50,902 bases of DNA from NCBI GenBank assembly GCA_023408815.1, contig JAEYJO010000018.1, forward strand, positions 1 to 50,902, given 5' to 3'. The stretch is from Bacillota bacterium (GTDB lineage Bacteria; Bacillota; Clostridia; Lachnospirales; Lachnospiraceae). Numbering within the stretch: position 1 is the first letter of the stretch; the number at the start of each line of letters is the position of its first letter. The position numbers were made by a program, and so were the translations under genes. The notes under the pieces were generated by a model. The model made no database searches and had not been told where the DNA came from. It saw only the letters and a program-made list of their open reading frames with translations. Shown piece by piece: positions 23,452-32,292 of the stretch.

Positions 23452-25029
23452 ATGTATACGGTATTGATTGCAGACGATGAAGCCAGCATCCGGGAAGGAC
23501 TTAAATATATTATGGATTGGGAGAATATGGGCTTTTCCATCTGTGGGGAAACGTCTAACGGAGAGGATACTCTGCAGACCATTTTGCAGACCGAACCAAA
23601 CCTTGTGCTCCTGGACATCCGTATGCCGAAAATGTACGGTACGGATATAATCCGCATTGCGAGAGAAAACGGATATCGGGGAAAGTTCATCATTTTAAGC
23701 GGCTATTCCGATTTCGCCTATGCGCAGACGGCCATTCGTTACGGTGCCAGCTTCTATCTCACGAAACCCATCGAGGAGGATGAACTTCAGGGAGCGGTGG
23801 AGAAAATCAAGGAAATTCTTATCGCAGAAAAAAATAAGTCAGATAATATCGCTCTGTTCAAAAGCAAAGCCAGAGAATCCATCATTTACGAAGTAATTAC
23901 CGGAATGTATGATTCTGAACAGCCCCCCAGCCTTTCCGATTCCGAACTGAAGGAGCTGAATCTGACTTCGGACATTTATCAGGTAGTCATCTATGAAAAG
24001 TTCAGCAGCGACCCTTCCGACCCCGGCTATAGTTTTGCCGAGCTGCTGAAGATAACTAATAAAGGAAATCATACTTTCGATTATTTTAAAAAGGATAATA
24101 ATGAAATAATTCTTTTAAAAGGAAGTTTTGCGATCAATAAGTTTCAGGATTTTTTGTCACACTACGAGAACTCCTGCCCCCAGAACGGCAGCCCGCTCGA
24201 TTCCCTTTTTCTGGCATACGGACATCCGGTAAATCTTTTGAAAGATATACATCTTTCCTATGAAGAGGCATCGGCGCTTAAAAACAGAAGATTTTTCTGT
24301 ATTCAGGGACAGCATACTCTGGGATTCGAAGAGCTTCCCGACGTGCAAAGCCTCAACCGGGAAATAGACAACGAACTTTTAACGGAATACAGCGACAGGC
24401 TTACCGGTTATCTGCTCGCCTTCAACCGCCGCATGGTGGCGGAAACATTGTCCGGCCTGGAAGATTACCTATACGGAGTGAAGAACGATATTTCTTCCGT
24501 CAAGCTGTTTCTGACAGACCTGTATCTGCGCATCAAAGAAAAAATAAACCATACCTACGGCAGCCCTAATGTCCCTTTCCCTAACAATGCGGAGGCCATT
24601 TCACATATCGAAGGCTGTCATCACCTTTATGAGATCATTCTCTACATCTCGGAGATGACGGATATGATCATGAACGCCACCGGAAATCCTTCCAGAGATA
24701 CTGTTTTGGACGATATTATTTATTACATAGACCATAATTTTCAAAAAAATATTAAATTGGAAAGCATCGCCCCGCTTTTTGGTTATAACAGTGCTTATCT
24801 GGGCAAGATTTTCAACAAGCATATGGGCGAATGCTTTAATTCTTATGTGGATCATAGACGAATCGATCAGTCTCTCGGACTGCTGAAGGAAAAAAATCTG
24901 AAAGTTTATGAGATTTCTGAACAGGTGGGTTATAAGAACGTAGATTATTTTCATAAAAAATTCAAAAAATATATAGGCATGAGCCCTGCCGAATACCGCA
25001 AAAAGCTGGAGGATGAAGGAGTGTTATGA
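23452..25029 (+). CDS. YesN-type response regulator with AraC DNA-binding domain
   Basis: The 525-residue regulator has a CheY-like receiver at residues 1-120 (acidic pair Asp8-Asp9, phospho-acceptor Asp55 in LVLLDIRMPK, Lys105 in YLTKPIEE), a variable middle section, and an AraC-type double helix-turn-helix at about 425-520 (KNIKLESIAPLFGYNSAYLG and KVYEISEQVGYKNVDYFHKK). It should be phosphorylated by a YesM-type kinase; the best candidate is encoded at 30314-32110, about 5 kb away, not next to it. It is divergent from the binding-protein/GH42 operon, a natural target. It overlaps the convergent YesL-like gene by 6 bp. Confidence 0.93.
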   Translation: MYTVLIADDEASIREGLKYIMDWENMGFSICGETSNGEDTLQTILQTEPNLVLLDIRMPKMYGTDIIRIARENGYRGKFIILSGYSDFAYAQTAIRYGASFYLTKPIEEDELQGAVEKIKEILIAEKNKSDNIALFKSKARESIIYEVITGMYDSEQPPSLSDSELKELNLTSDIYQVVIYEKFSSDPSDPGYSFAELLKITNKGNHTFDYFKKDNNEIILLKGSFAINKFQDFLSHYENSCPQNGSPLDSLFLAYGHPVNLLKDIHLSYEEASALKNRRFFCIQGQHTLGFEELPDVQSLNREIDNELLTEYSDRLTGYLLAFNRRMVAETLSGLEDYLYGVKNDISSVKLFLTDLYLRIKEKINHTYGSPNVPFPNNAEAISHIEGCHHLYEIILYISEMTDMIMNATGNPSRDTVLDDIIYYIDHNFQKNIKLESIAPLFGYNSAYLGKIFNKHMGECFNSYVDHRRIDQSLGLLKEKNLKVYEISEQVGYKNVDYFHKKFKKYIGMSPAEYRKKLEDEGVL

Positions 25030-25647
25030 TTCTGTCTCCATTTCCTTTTCAAGCATCACGAAGATTCTCTTGCTGAAGGCAGCTATCGTAAAGATAATCA
25101 GTCCCGGTCCGATAACAATTGCGAAAAATAACATGATTTCGTTAAATTGCAGGACGAGAAATTCGATCAAGATTACGACCAGCATCAGAAGCGTGCGTCC
25201 AAAAAACCTTCTCGAAATGTGAAGGGAATTCTGAATGGATCTGGGCAAAGTGTTCTCATACCGGGCGATAAGCGGAAATGAATAAGAAAGTGCCATGACC
25301 ACTATGAAGGCCGACACTATCCCTATAATGAGAAGCAACGCAGAGCCATCCTCGGATGCCCGCATCAACTCAAAATCCAGATAGACAGCATAGAACGCAA
25401 TGATAGTAATGATTCCCAGCAGGGTTCCCTGCTTCCAGTTTTCTTTGAAAGCCTTTATAAAGTCTTTTCCGATATAGCCTTCCTCATCATCTGCCATTTT
25501 CAATGCTACGGACATGGCTGCTGCCGTGGAAGCTCCCATGCTTACGATAGGGAGACTGAACAGAATCCAGAAAAAATTCAGTTTTATTACATCCAAAAAT
25601 CTCGATAGAAAGCGATAGAGACAACTGTCTACACTGAAAAACTTCAT
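25024..25647 (-). CDS. YesL-like (DUF624) membrane protein
   Basis: A 207-residue protein with about five hydrophobic segments. The start FFWILFSLPIVSMGASTAAA, in the first membrane helix region, is characteristic of DUF624/YesL, as is RYENTLPRSIQNS in the middle. The biochemical role of the family is unknown, but its genes regularly sit beside YesM/YesN and Lpl-type transporter genes, as here. It is the last gene of the permease-binding-protein unit, 125 bp after the binding-protein gene; a weak GC stem (25683-25700) in that gap may lower its expression. Confidence 0.85.
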   Translation of the reverse strand: MKFFSVDSCLYRFLSRFLDVIKLNFFWILFSLPIVSMGASTAAAMSVALKMADDEEGYIGKDFIKAFKENWKQGTLLGIITIIAFYAVYLDFELMRASEDGSALLLIIGIVSAFIVVMALSYSFPLIARYENTLPRSIQNSLHISRRFFGRTLLMLVVILIEFLVLQFNEIMLFFAIVIGPGLIIFTIAAFSKRIFVMLEKEMETES

Positions 25648-25772
25648 CGTTTATCACATTCCTTTCAAACCGGAAATTCTAAGGCCCCGCATTTGGAGCC
25701 CCAGAACACCTGACAAATATTTATCACCTATTATTATTTACTGCTCATCACTGCTATTGTTATAGAGTATTA

Positions 25773-27572
25773 TTATTTCACAGCGTCTTCCGCTGCTTTT
25801 CTTAAGGTCGCTTCGTTCTGCTGGAACTCTACGCACTGATCATAGCCATAATCTTTCGCCTGTGTAGCCATGCCGTCTATGATACTATTGAATTCATCAT
25901 CAGAATTTGCATAAATCGCCTTCCATGATTCTGTCTTAATACATGTTGCTACCTGATTCCAGAGAACCATAAGCTCATCAGATTTGGGAGACTGGGAATA
26001 AGTGGTTCCCAAAGACAGCTTGAAGTCGGTGGTTCCCATATATTCATCGGGGGTCTTAGCGCCGGTATAGTCTCTCCAATCCGCCTCTATGTCGGACTGA
26101 GGCTCTGCTGTGAAGCTTTCCCATTTTCTGTAGTTGTAGGTCTCACCGTTGGAATCCGGATTAGCCGCATCGATTCCCCATGTGGTGTTGTTCATCTTAA
26201 AGCTTCCATCATCGAAGGTTCCTGAATATCCGTCGCTCATTTCCGTCTTGATGTCCATCTTGGCAGCACGCCCCAAATCGGTAAACTGTGTCATACCGTT
26301 CTCATCGTAGTACCAACACACGTCCTTAGGTCCATATTCTGCCGTCATACGGCCTTCCGGAGTTGCCAGCCAGTTGATGATCGCCATACAAAGTTCCGGA
26401 TATTCCGTCTTAGCACCGATGGACCAGATTCTATTGGAACCATATACGTTCTGACCATAACAGATAGGCGTTGCTTCCGAAGGCGGACAAGGGAACATTG
26501 CTTTTCCGTCTGCCGCATGGCTTTCCGAATTATAGAAAGCAGAGCCCAGGAAGTTAAAGATATTAAGGAATGCAGTGCCATTCTGATAGTCAGCCTGCAT
26601 ACCATCGTATTTCTGTGTCTGAGAATCGGGATCTAACAGACCCTGACGGTATAGAGTATTGTAGAACTTCAAAGCTTCCATGTAAGGACCGTCTTGTTCT
26701 AAAACGGGGATATATTTCTGATTTACCGGATCGTAGAAGCCGAAGCCGAATTCATCATAACCGTAATAAGCCGTAACAAGAGACTTAACATACATCACCA
26801 TATCGCCGTCCCAGTCGTCAAACAATGCTACTCCATATGTGGTCTTTCCATTATCATCTTTAGGACAGATTTCCTTCATCTGAGCGAGTACATTAACCAT
26901 ATCATCCAGATTCTTGATTTCAGGATAACCTAGTTCCTTGTAAAGATCCCAGCGCAAATCCCATGTATACATGAAGTCCTGACGAGCTGCAGCGTCTACT
27001 GCAATATCATGGCCGATACCGTAGGTGGTTCCACCGGAAAGGTTAGTGTTCTTGTCAAGGGCATAAGGCATATTCTCTTTGATATACGGGCCGTAGTCAG
27101 ACAAGATGTCGTCTTCATTCCAGTCGAAGAGCATTCCCTTATTTACCGCCTGAAGATATTCATCCCCGTCCTGTCCCCAGATAACGATATCTCCCAGATT
27201 GCCGGATTCCATACGGGTCTCATATACGCCGTCAGGATCGGGAATGATGTTCAGCTTAACATTGAATTTCTCAAGCATAACCTGACCGAACCATCCGATC
27301 TGTTCGCCGGAATAGTTTGCCAGCTGGTCGAATACGTCCAACGTTATCGTTTCTTCGGGAATAATATCCTCCAGCATGGCGTCATAATCTGAATCTGCCG
27401 CCTCTGTATCCGCTGCTTCCCCCGCCGCGTCATCTGTTCCGGTTGTTTCCTCATCCGCTACTTCATCCGCAGGCTCAGCCGTCGCCGCCGTAGTGCCGGT
27501 GCCGCCGCAGGCCGCCAGAGAAGCAGTCATTACTGCTGCCATAAGCAATGCCGTAATTCTTTTTGCTTTCAT
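25773..27572 (-). CDS. Sugar-binding lipoprotein LplA-like
   Basis: The 599-residue extracellular lipoprotein has a signal peptide ending SLAACGG (Cys22). A low-complexity acidic linker of Ala, Glu, Thr and Asp runs to about residue 70 and tethers the binding domain. LRWDLYKELGYPE, LLDPDSQTQKYD and GTTYSQSPKSDELM match family 1 solute-binding proteins of Lpl/YtcQ type. It lies 78 bp after the second permease in one operon and should deliver oligosaccharides to it. It is paralogous to the 21551-23281 protein, from which it differs mainly in the linker and the ligand-facing loops. The ribosome site is AGGAGG. Confidence 0.93.
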   Translation of the reverse strand: MKAKRITALLMAAVMTASLAACGGTGTTAATAEPADEVADEETTGTDDAAGEAADTEAADSDYDAMLEDIIPEETITLDVFDQLANYSGEQIGWFGQVMLEKFNVKLNIIPDPDGVYETRMESGNLGDIVIWGQDGDEYLQAVNKGMLFDWNEDDILSDYGPYIKENMPYALDKNTNLSGGTTYGIGHDIAVDAAARQDFMYTWDLRWDLYKELGYPEIKNLDDMVNVLAQMKEICPKDDNGKTTYGVALFDDWDGDMVMYVKSLVTAYYGYDEFGFGFYDPVNQKYIPVLEQDGPYMEALKFYNTLYRQGLLDPDSQTQKYDGMQADYQNGTAFLNIFNFLGSAFYNSESHAADGKAMFPCPPSEATPICYGQNVYGSNRIWSIGAKTEYPELCMAIINWLATPEGRMTAEYGPKDVCWYYDENGMTQFTDLGRAAKMDIKTEMSDGYSGTFDDGSFKMNNTTWGIDAANPDSNGETYNYRKWESFTAEPQSDIEADWRDYTGAKTPDEYMGTTDFKLSLGTTYSQSPKSDELMVLWNQVATCIKTESWKAIYANSDDEFNSIIDGMATQAKDYGYDQCVEFQQNEATLRKAAEDAVK

Positions 27573-27650
27573 CCTTTTTCTTCCTCCTTTTATTTGTGTA
27601 TTGAAACCGTAATTTTACGGTTGATACCTTTTTACCTTCCCTATATTCCC

Positions 27651-28616
27651 TTAACCTTTTACCGCACCGAGCATGATGCCTTTTTCGAAGTAACGCTGCA
27701 TGAACGGGTAGATACACAGAATAGGGATAACAGTTACCATGGAAATGGTATATTTTATGACTTTGCCGCTCATTGCCGACTTGAGTGCCGCATCGCTGAC
27801 CTGGCCGCCGGATTCCATTAATGCCTTTAGGTTGGAGGCCGTGTTCAGATAAATATAAAGCCGGTGCTGTAAGGTATATAAGGTCGGTGCCGACTGCATC
27901 AAGATCAGTGAATCCGTAAAGGAATTCCAATGCCCTACCGCCCCGAAGATAGCGATGGTAGCCAGAATCGGCTTGCTTAAGGGCCATATGATTTTCCGGA
28001 ATATGGTCATATAGCTAGCGCCGTCTATTGCTGCACTTTCTTCCAGCTCCGCCGGAATGGATTCTATGTAGGTCTTAACCAATATGATATTGTAAGGCAC
28101 TACAATTCCCGGAATGATGTATGCCAGAAACGTATTGGTCAGCCCTAACATCTGCATATTTAAGAACCACGGAATCAAGCCGGCATTGAAATACATGGTA
28201 ATGATGAGAAAACGGTACCAAAACCTCCGCCCCCACATCTCCTGCTTCGTCACCAGATAGCCGACAAAGCCGGAAGCTGCTACCATGAGCGTCGTACCAA
28301 TCAGGGTCCTTCCTATCGATACGATAAATGCATTGGACAAATCGCTTACGTTGATCAGCGCCATATAATTGCTCAGATGCAAGCCCCTTGGAATGAAGTT
28401 GATCACTCCTTTGATTACGAGATCATTATCGCTGATCGTATTGATAAATATGTAGTAAAACGGAAACGTACATGCCAGAGCAAATAATCCGAATACAAAG
28501 TAGTTGAGTACATTGAAAATAATATCTCCCGGTTTCAGACGAAAGCTGCGCTTATGCATCTTCTCGTATTTTTTCTCCGCTCTAAAGTCTGCCTTTTCCT
28601 GTGCTGTTCTTGCCAT
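27651..28616 (-). CDS. ABC sugar transporter permease (LplC/YtcP-like)
   Basis: A 321-residue inner-membrane permease of the carbohydrate uptake-1 family with six predicted membrane helices. The cytoplasmic coupling loop ELEESAAIDGASYMTIFRKI is the EAA motif that contacts the ATPase. The C-terminus YFEKGIMLGAVKG is typical of LplC. It starts 11 bp after the other permease, with AGGAGGTGAGG as ribosome site. No ATPase gene is present in the locus, so a shared MsmX-type ATPase encoded elsewhere is expected (known for this family; inferred here). Confidence 0.95.
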   Translation of the reverse strand: MARTAQEKADFRAEKKYEKMHKRSFRLKPGDIIFNVLNYFVFGLFALACTFPFYYIFINTISDNDLVIKGVINFIPRGLHLSNYMALINVSDLSNAFIVSIGRTLIGTTLMVAASGFVGYLVTKQEMWGRRFWYRFLIITMYFNAGLIPWFLNMQMLGLTNTFLAYIIPGIVVPYNIILVKTYIESIPAELEESAAIDGASYMTIFRKIIWPLSKPILATIAIFGAVGHWNSFTDSLILMQSAPTLYTLQHRLYIYLNTASNLKALMESGGQVSDAALKSAMSGKVIKYTISMVTVIPILCIYPFMQRYFEKGIMLGAVKG

Positions 28617-28627
28617 GTCCTCACCTC

Positions 28628-30079
28628 CTATACGATACTTTCGCCGCGAATCAGTTTAGAAATTCCGTTGGCTGCAAACAACAGAGTAACGCTGACAATA
28701 GATTTCACCATACCGATCACCGTAGTCAGCGGAATGGAGCCCTTTCCGATACCAAGCATATAAACGTATAGATCCAATACCATGATGTCGTTTAGATTCG
28801 TGGCATTTTTAAATACCAGGTACTGGTCCATTCCATTGCTCAAAATATTCGCTATAGCCATAAGAAGCAGTACACAGAAGGTGGGAATCAGACCCGGCAC
28901 CGTGATGTGCCACATTCTCTGGAATCTTCCCGCTCCGTCCACCGTAGCCGCTTCGTAGAGCTGCTGGTCGATGCCGGAAATCGCCGCTATGTATATGATG
29001 GCGCTCCATCCCACACCTTTCCAAAGTCCCCAGCCAAGCATCTTCAGCCATGTATGTTCTCCGCTCATCAGAAGATTCACCCCCTGATCCCAGATTCCCA
29101 TATTGACAAACAGGCTGCTGACGAAGCCGTCCGTAGAGAAAATACAAAAAGCAATTGCGTATACCAGAACCCAGCTTATGAAGTTAGGTATAGTGGTAAA
29201 TACCTGAACGAATCTTCTGTATTTGACATTTTTTATTTCCGATAAAAAGATTGCGAAGGCCATAGGAAGCCAGCTTGTGGCTATACCAAGGCCGCTCATC
29301 GCCAAGGTGTTTTTAAGTACTCTGACGATGTCTCTTACCGTAGCCGGATTATTCAGAAGCTCCCTGAACCATTTGAAGCCGACGAAGTTTTTCATGCTCA
29401 GGGTATCGCCTACCTTGTAATCGAAGAACGCATATCTCCATCCCAGCAAAGGAAGATAGGAGAATACCGCTATCAACGCGATAAACGGCATGAACATCAG
29501 AAAAAGCTGGTATTTTGCTTCTATCGCATATTTATCTCCCTTCGCCGCCTTAGGCAACAGAAACAACTCTATCAGAGCCGTTATCAACACTATGACGGCT
29601 ACCGCAAATATAATCCAGAAACTGCCCTGAAACTGAGGCTCCACCTTCTTCACATTGGTGGTCATCGAAATCTGTTCGTAGGAAATAAAGATTCCCGCCA
29701 GCCCTGCCAGCTCCAACACCCCTCCGGCCGCTGCCAGCAATGCGCTCAGCCTCTTGAACTTCAGATTGCCGAGAGTCATACAACCGCCCGCTCCCATCGC
29801 TGCCGCTCCGATACATATGGACATCGCCGAAATATAAAGAAGCTGCAGGGTGGATTCCTGAACCCACTCCTTCTTTATTGCCCTTCCGAAATCCTCCGTC
29901 AGAGCAGAATAAGAGATACCCGATGTAAACAGCGAAAGGTTCCTGTTAATCAAACCGCTTACCTTAGCCGGATTAAGCCCCGGTACGAACAAAAATATAA
30001 CTGCCAGTAAAACGGCGATCCTTATTACGTAAAAGAGTTTATCTCCCATCAGCTTTCTTGATGTTTTGCTTCCTCTCAT
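28628..30079 (-). CDS. ABC sugar transporter permease (LplB-like) with long N-terminal membrane extension
   Basis: At 483 residues it is much longer than normal LplB proteins (about 290-320). The C-terminal 290 residues are a standard permease: FMPFIALIAVFSYLPLLGWRYAF start, and the EAA loop QLYEAATVDGAGRFQRMW. The first 190 residues add about four hydrophobic segments (AVLLAVIFLFVPGL, LLYISAMSICIGAAAMG, LLAAAGGVLELAGLAGIFIS, FWIIFAVAVIVLITALIELF) and a soluble loop. The role of the extension is unknown. It is the first gene of lplB-lplC-binding protein, behind a hairpin-rich leader. Confidence 0.92.
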   Translation of the reverse strand: MRGSKTSRKLMGDKLFYVIRIAVLLAVIFLFVPGLNPAKVSGLINRNLSLFTSGISYSALTEDFGRAIKKEWVQESTLQLLYISAMSICIGAAAMGAGGCMTLGNLKFKRLSALLAAAGGVLELAGLAGIFISYEQISMTTNVKKVEPQFQGSFWIIFAVAVIVLITALIELFLLPKAAKGDKYAIEAKYQLFLMFMPFIALIAVFSYLPLLGWRYAFFDYKVGDTLSMKNFVGFKWFRELLNNPATVRDIVRVLKNTLAMSGLGIATSWLPMAFAIFLSEIKNVKYRRFVQVFTTIPNFISWVLVYAIAFCIFSTDGFVSSLFVNMGIWDQGVNLLMSGEHTWLKMLGWGLWKGVGWSAIIYIAAISGIDQQLYEAATVDGAGRFQRMWHITVPGLIPTFCVLLLMAIANILSNGMDQYLVFKNATNLNDIMVLDLYVYMLGIGKGSIPLTTVIGMVKSIVSVTLLFAANGISKLIRGESIV

Positions 30080-30113
30080 TTGCTTTCATTCCTTTCTAAA
30101 TAATAGAAACATA

Positions 30114-30130
30114 AGTGTGCTTCGCACACT
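30114..30130. repeat. Hairpin in the permease leader
   Basis: AGTGTGC (30114-30120) and GCACACT (30124-30130) form a perfect 7-bp stem with a TTC loop, 35 bp upstream of the permease start on the minus strand. Confidence 0.5.
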
Positions 30131-30190
30131 CTCGCGAGCCAATATTCCCGCAGCACAGCTTTTGTTCCGCGCGCGTAGCTGCGCATCCAC

Positions 30191-30226
30191 TTTAATGTAA
30201 TAGGAGCACTTTCCTATTACATTAAA
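30191..30226. repeat. Hairpin, copy 2 of the TAATAGGA palindrome
   Basis: TTTAATGTAATAGGA (30191-30205) and TCCTATTACATTAAA (30212-30226) form a perfect 15-bp stem with a GCACTT loop. The inner 8 bp and most of the loop match the hairpin at 19194-19215. Confidence 0.75.
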
Positions 30227-30227
30227 A

Positions 30228-30263
30228 AATACATCAAAGAACATTTCTGTTCGATGATGTATT
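30228..30263 (-). terminator. Terminator of the YesM-type kinase gene
   Basis: AATACATCA (30228-30236) pairs with TGATGTATT (30255-30263) and GAACA with TGTTC inside. On the minus strand the stem is followed by TTTTTTAATG. It lies 50 bp after the kinase stop codon and separates it from the permease operon. Confidence 0.75.
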
Positions 30264-30313
30264 CATTATAAAAAACTGGTAAAAATAAAAATACCGCAAA
30301 TACTGGATTAAAA

Positions 30314-32110
30314 TTACCTTAAATTTTTCATCTTTTCCAAAGGCAGCATAATTCGTACTGTAGTCCCTTTATACAGCTCGGAATTGATTCGGATGCCTGT
30401 ACTTTTTCCATAGCAAAGCTTGATTCTCTGATTGATATTATACAGACCGATACTCTTATTTCTGCTCACATCCTTAATCTCCACGTTTTTGCGAAGAGCA
30501 GCCAGCTCCGGCTCCGACATTCCCCTTCCATTATCCCCTATATCGATAAACAGAAGCTCCTCGTTCTTATATATGGAGATTGTGATTTCCCCGCCCGATT
30601 CCTTCTCCTCCAGTCCGTGCAAAAGGGCATTTTCCACGATCGGCTGCAGAAGCAGAGGCAATATGTACAGCGCCTTTGTCTGCACGTCATCCGCAATGTA
30701 AAAAAAGCTTTCGAATTTATCGCCGAAGCGCATTTTCTGTATCGTCAGATAGGTCATCACATGTTCGATTTCCTTAGTCAGCGTAGTGAAGGAGGTACCC
30801 GTATTTTCCAATACGTACCTCATGGATTTCCCAAGCAGCTTTATTGACGTAGCCGCCTCACGGTCTCCTGCCGTAAAAGCCTTCATCCGGATGGTCTCCA
30901 GCGTATTATAGAGAAAATGCGGGTTGATCTGACTGGCCAGCATCTTGAATTCCATCTCCTGCTGCTCGTTTACCAGCTCCTTCTCCTTAATGCTGGCCTC
31001 GTACATCTCCGCATCCTTGCGCTTAATCTTCTGCACCATGATCTCCAGGTCGGAAAAAGCCTCCGACAGCTCATCCTGTCCGTTTACCGAATCGGTAATC
31101 TCGTAGTCCTCATTACTTGCCTGGTGCATCGCATGCCTTAGCGTAAGCACACGTGACGTGAAGTAGGTAGTGAAAAAATGTATGATGATGCCTGTAATCA
31201 AAATAGCAAATACGATGATAGCGAGACAGATATAGAGGATACTTCTGATATTGGTATAAGCCTGCCCGCTCATGGTGCTTATATATATTCTGGAATCCGA
31301 CTGGTACAGCGGCAGCGTGGATACGTCCACGAAGCATACCTCATCTTCCAGCTTAATATTTCCTACGTACCGGTAATAATTATCCTCATAATCGATATAA
31401 ACTTCCTGCGCCTTTCCATAGGCCTCTCTTTCCGAGCTGAAAAAAACCGGGCCATCGTTGATGGAAACCATAGTAGCATATTCCTTGCTTCCGATTCTCG
31501 TCTTAAGATAATTGTCGGACAGCTTGATGACTAATACGGCATTATATTTGGAATTAATTACCGGAATCTTTCTGATCAGACAGAGATTCCAATACTCATT
31601 CCCATACTTATCGGTGTCCGTCATCGGCATCCAGAATACGCTGGACTGGTTAACCGCCAGCTGATACCACTCCTTAGCCCTTATTTCCTCATCCGCATAA
31701 TGGAACTGCTTATAGTCATTCAAGGTGGGATTGTCCCCGTATATTTCGATTTCATCAATTTCGGCATAGTTGGTATTATAATTATCCAAAGAAGTGAGCG
31801 CATCCACCTCTTGGACAAAGCTTCGTTTAAAAAAGTAATTGTCCTTCAAAATATCTCTAATATCCTCCCTGAAGGCCAGCTCCTCCGAAATATTATAGAC
31901 CTGAGTGGTTATTTCAAATAATATGTTCTTAACCCTGAGATTATCGGATTCCAGCAGGTCACGGTGATAGTTGGTGAGCAGTCTGTATGTATTGATAAGA
32001 AGAAACGAACCGATAAGAGTTATGGGCAGAATAACCGCAACAAAATATATGGTATAGAGCTGTTTCTTTATATTAGCTTTTTTCAGCGCTCCGAACATCT
32101 GTACTTTCAT
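30314..32110 (-). CDS. YesM-type sensor histidine kinase
   Basis: A 598-residue membrane kinase. An N-terminal helix (about 18-40) and a second near 290-315 flank an extracytoplasmic sensor of about 250 residues; a HAMP linker follows. The His_kinase domain has the acceptor His in SQINPHFLYNTLETI, and the ATPase domain has LLLQPIVENALLHGLE (N box) and DIGDNGRGMS (G1 box). It should sense a sugar or cell-wall signal and phosphorylate the YesN-type regulator at 23452. GGGAGA precedes the ATG. It is divergent from the GH31 gene. Confidence 0.93.
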   Translation of the reverse strand: MKVQMFGALKKANIKKQLYTIYFVAVILPITLIGSFLLINTYRLLTNYHRDLLESDNLRVKNILFEITTQVYNISEELAFREDIRDILKDNYFFKRSFVQEVDALTSLDNYNTNYAEIDEIEIYGDNPTLNDYKQFHYADEEIRAKEWYQLAVNQSSVFWMPMTDTDKYGNEYWNLCLIRKIPVINSKYNAVLVIKLSDNYLKTRIGSKEYATMVSINDGPVFFSSEREAYGKAQEVYIDYEDNYYRYVGNIKLEDEVCFVDVSTLPLYQSDSRIYISTMSGQAYTNIRSILYICLAIIVFAILITGIIIHFFTTYFTSRVLTLRHAMHQASNEDYEITDSVNGQDELSEAFSDLEIMVQKIKRKDAEMYEASIKEKELVNEQQEMEFKMLASQINPHFLYNTLETIRMKAFTAGDREAATSIKLLGKSMRYVLENTGTSFTTLTKEIEHVMTYLTIQKMRFGDKFESFFYIADDVQTKALYILPLLLQPIVENALLHGLEEKESGGEITISIYKNEELLFIDIGDNGRGMSEPELAALRKNVEIKDVSRNKSIGLYNINQRIKLCYGKSTGIRINSELYKGTTVRIMLPLEKMKNLR

Positions 32111-32292
32111 CCTAAGTCTCCCATCTGCCCCGTAATTTCCTCCGGTGTTCTACCCCTAGTATATAAATACCGGAATCATTTGTAAACAGCGAAAAATAGC
32201 GGTAATAGAGATGAAATTAGGACGGTATTATTCTGCATCCGTTTTGTTTATAATAAAAAGACACGCCCCAGGAAAGGAATTGGTACATAGAC

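Noticed and set aside
27475..27987. 170-codon minus-strand frame across the permease/binding-protein junction
   Set aside because: It overlaps two well supported genes in another frame and shows no domain.
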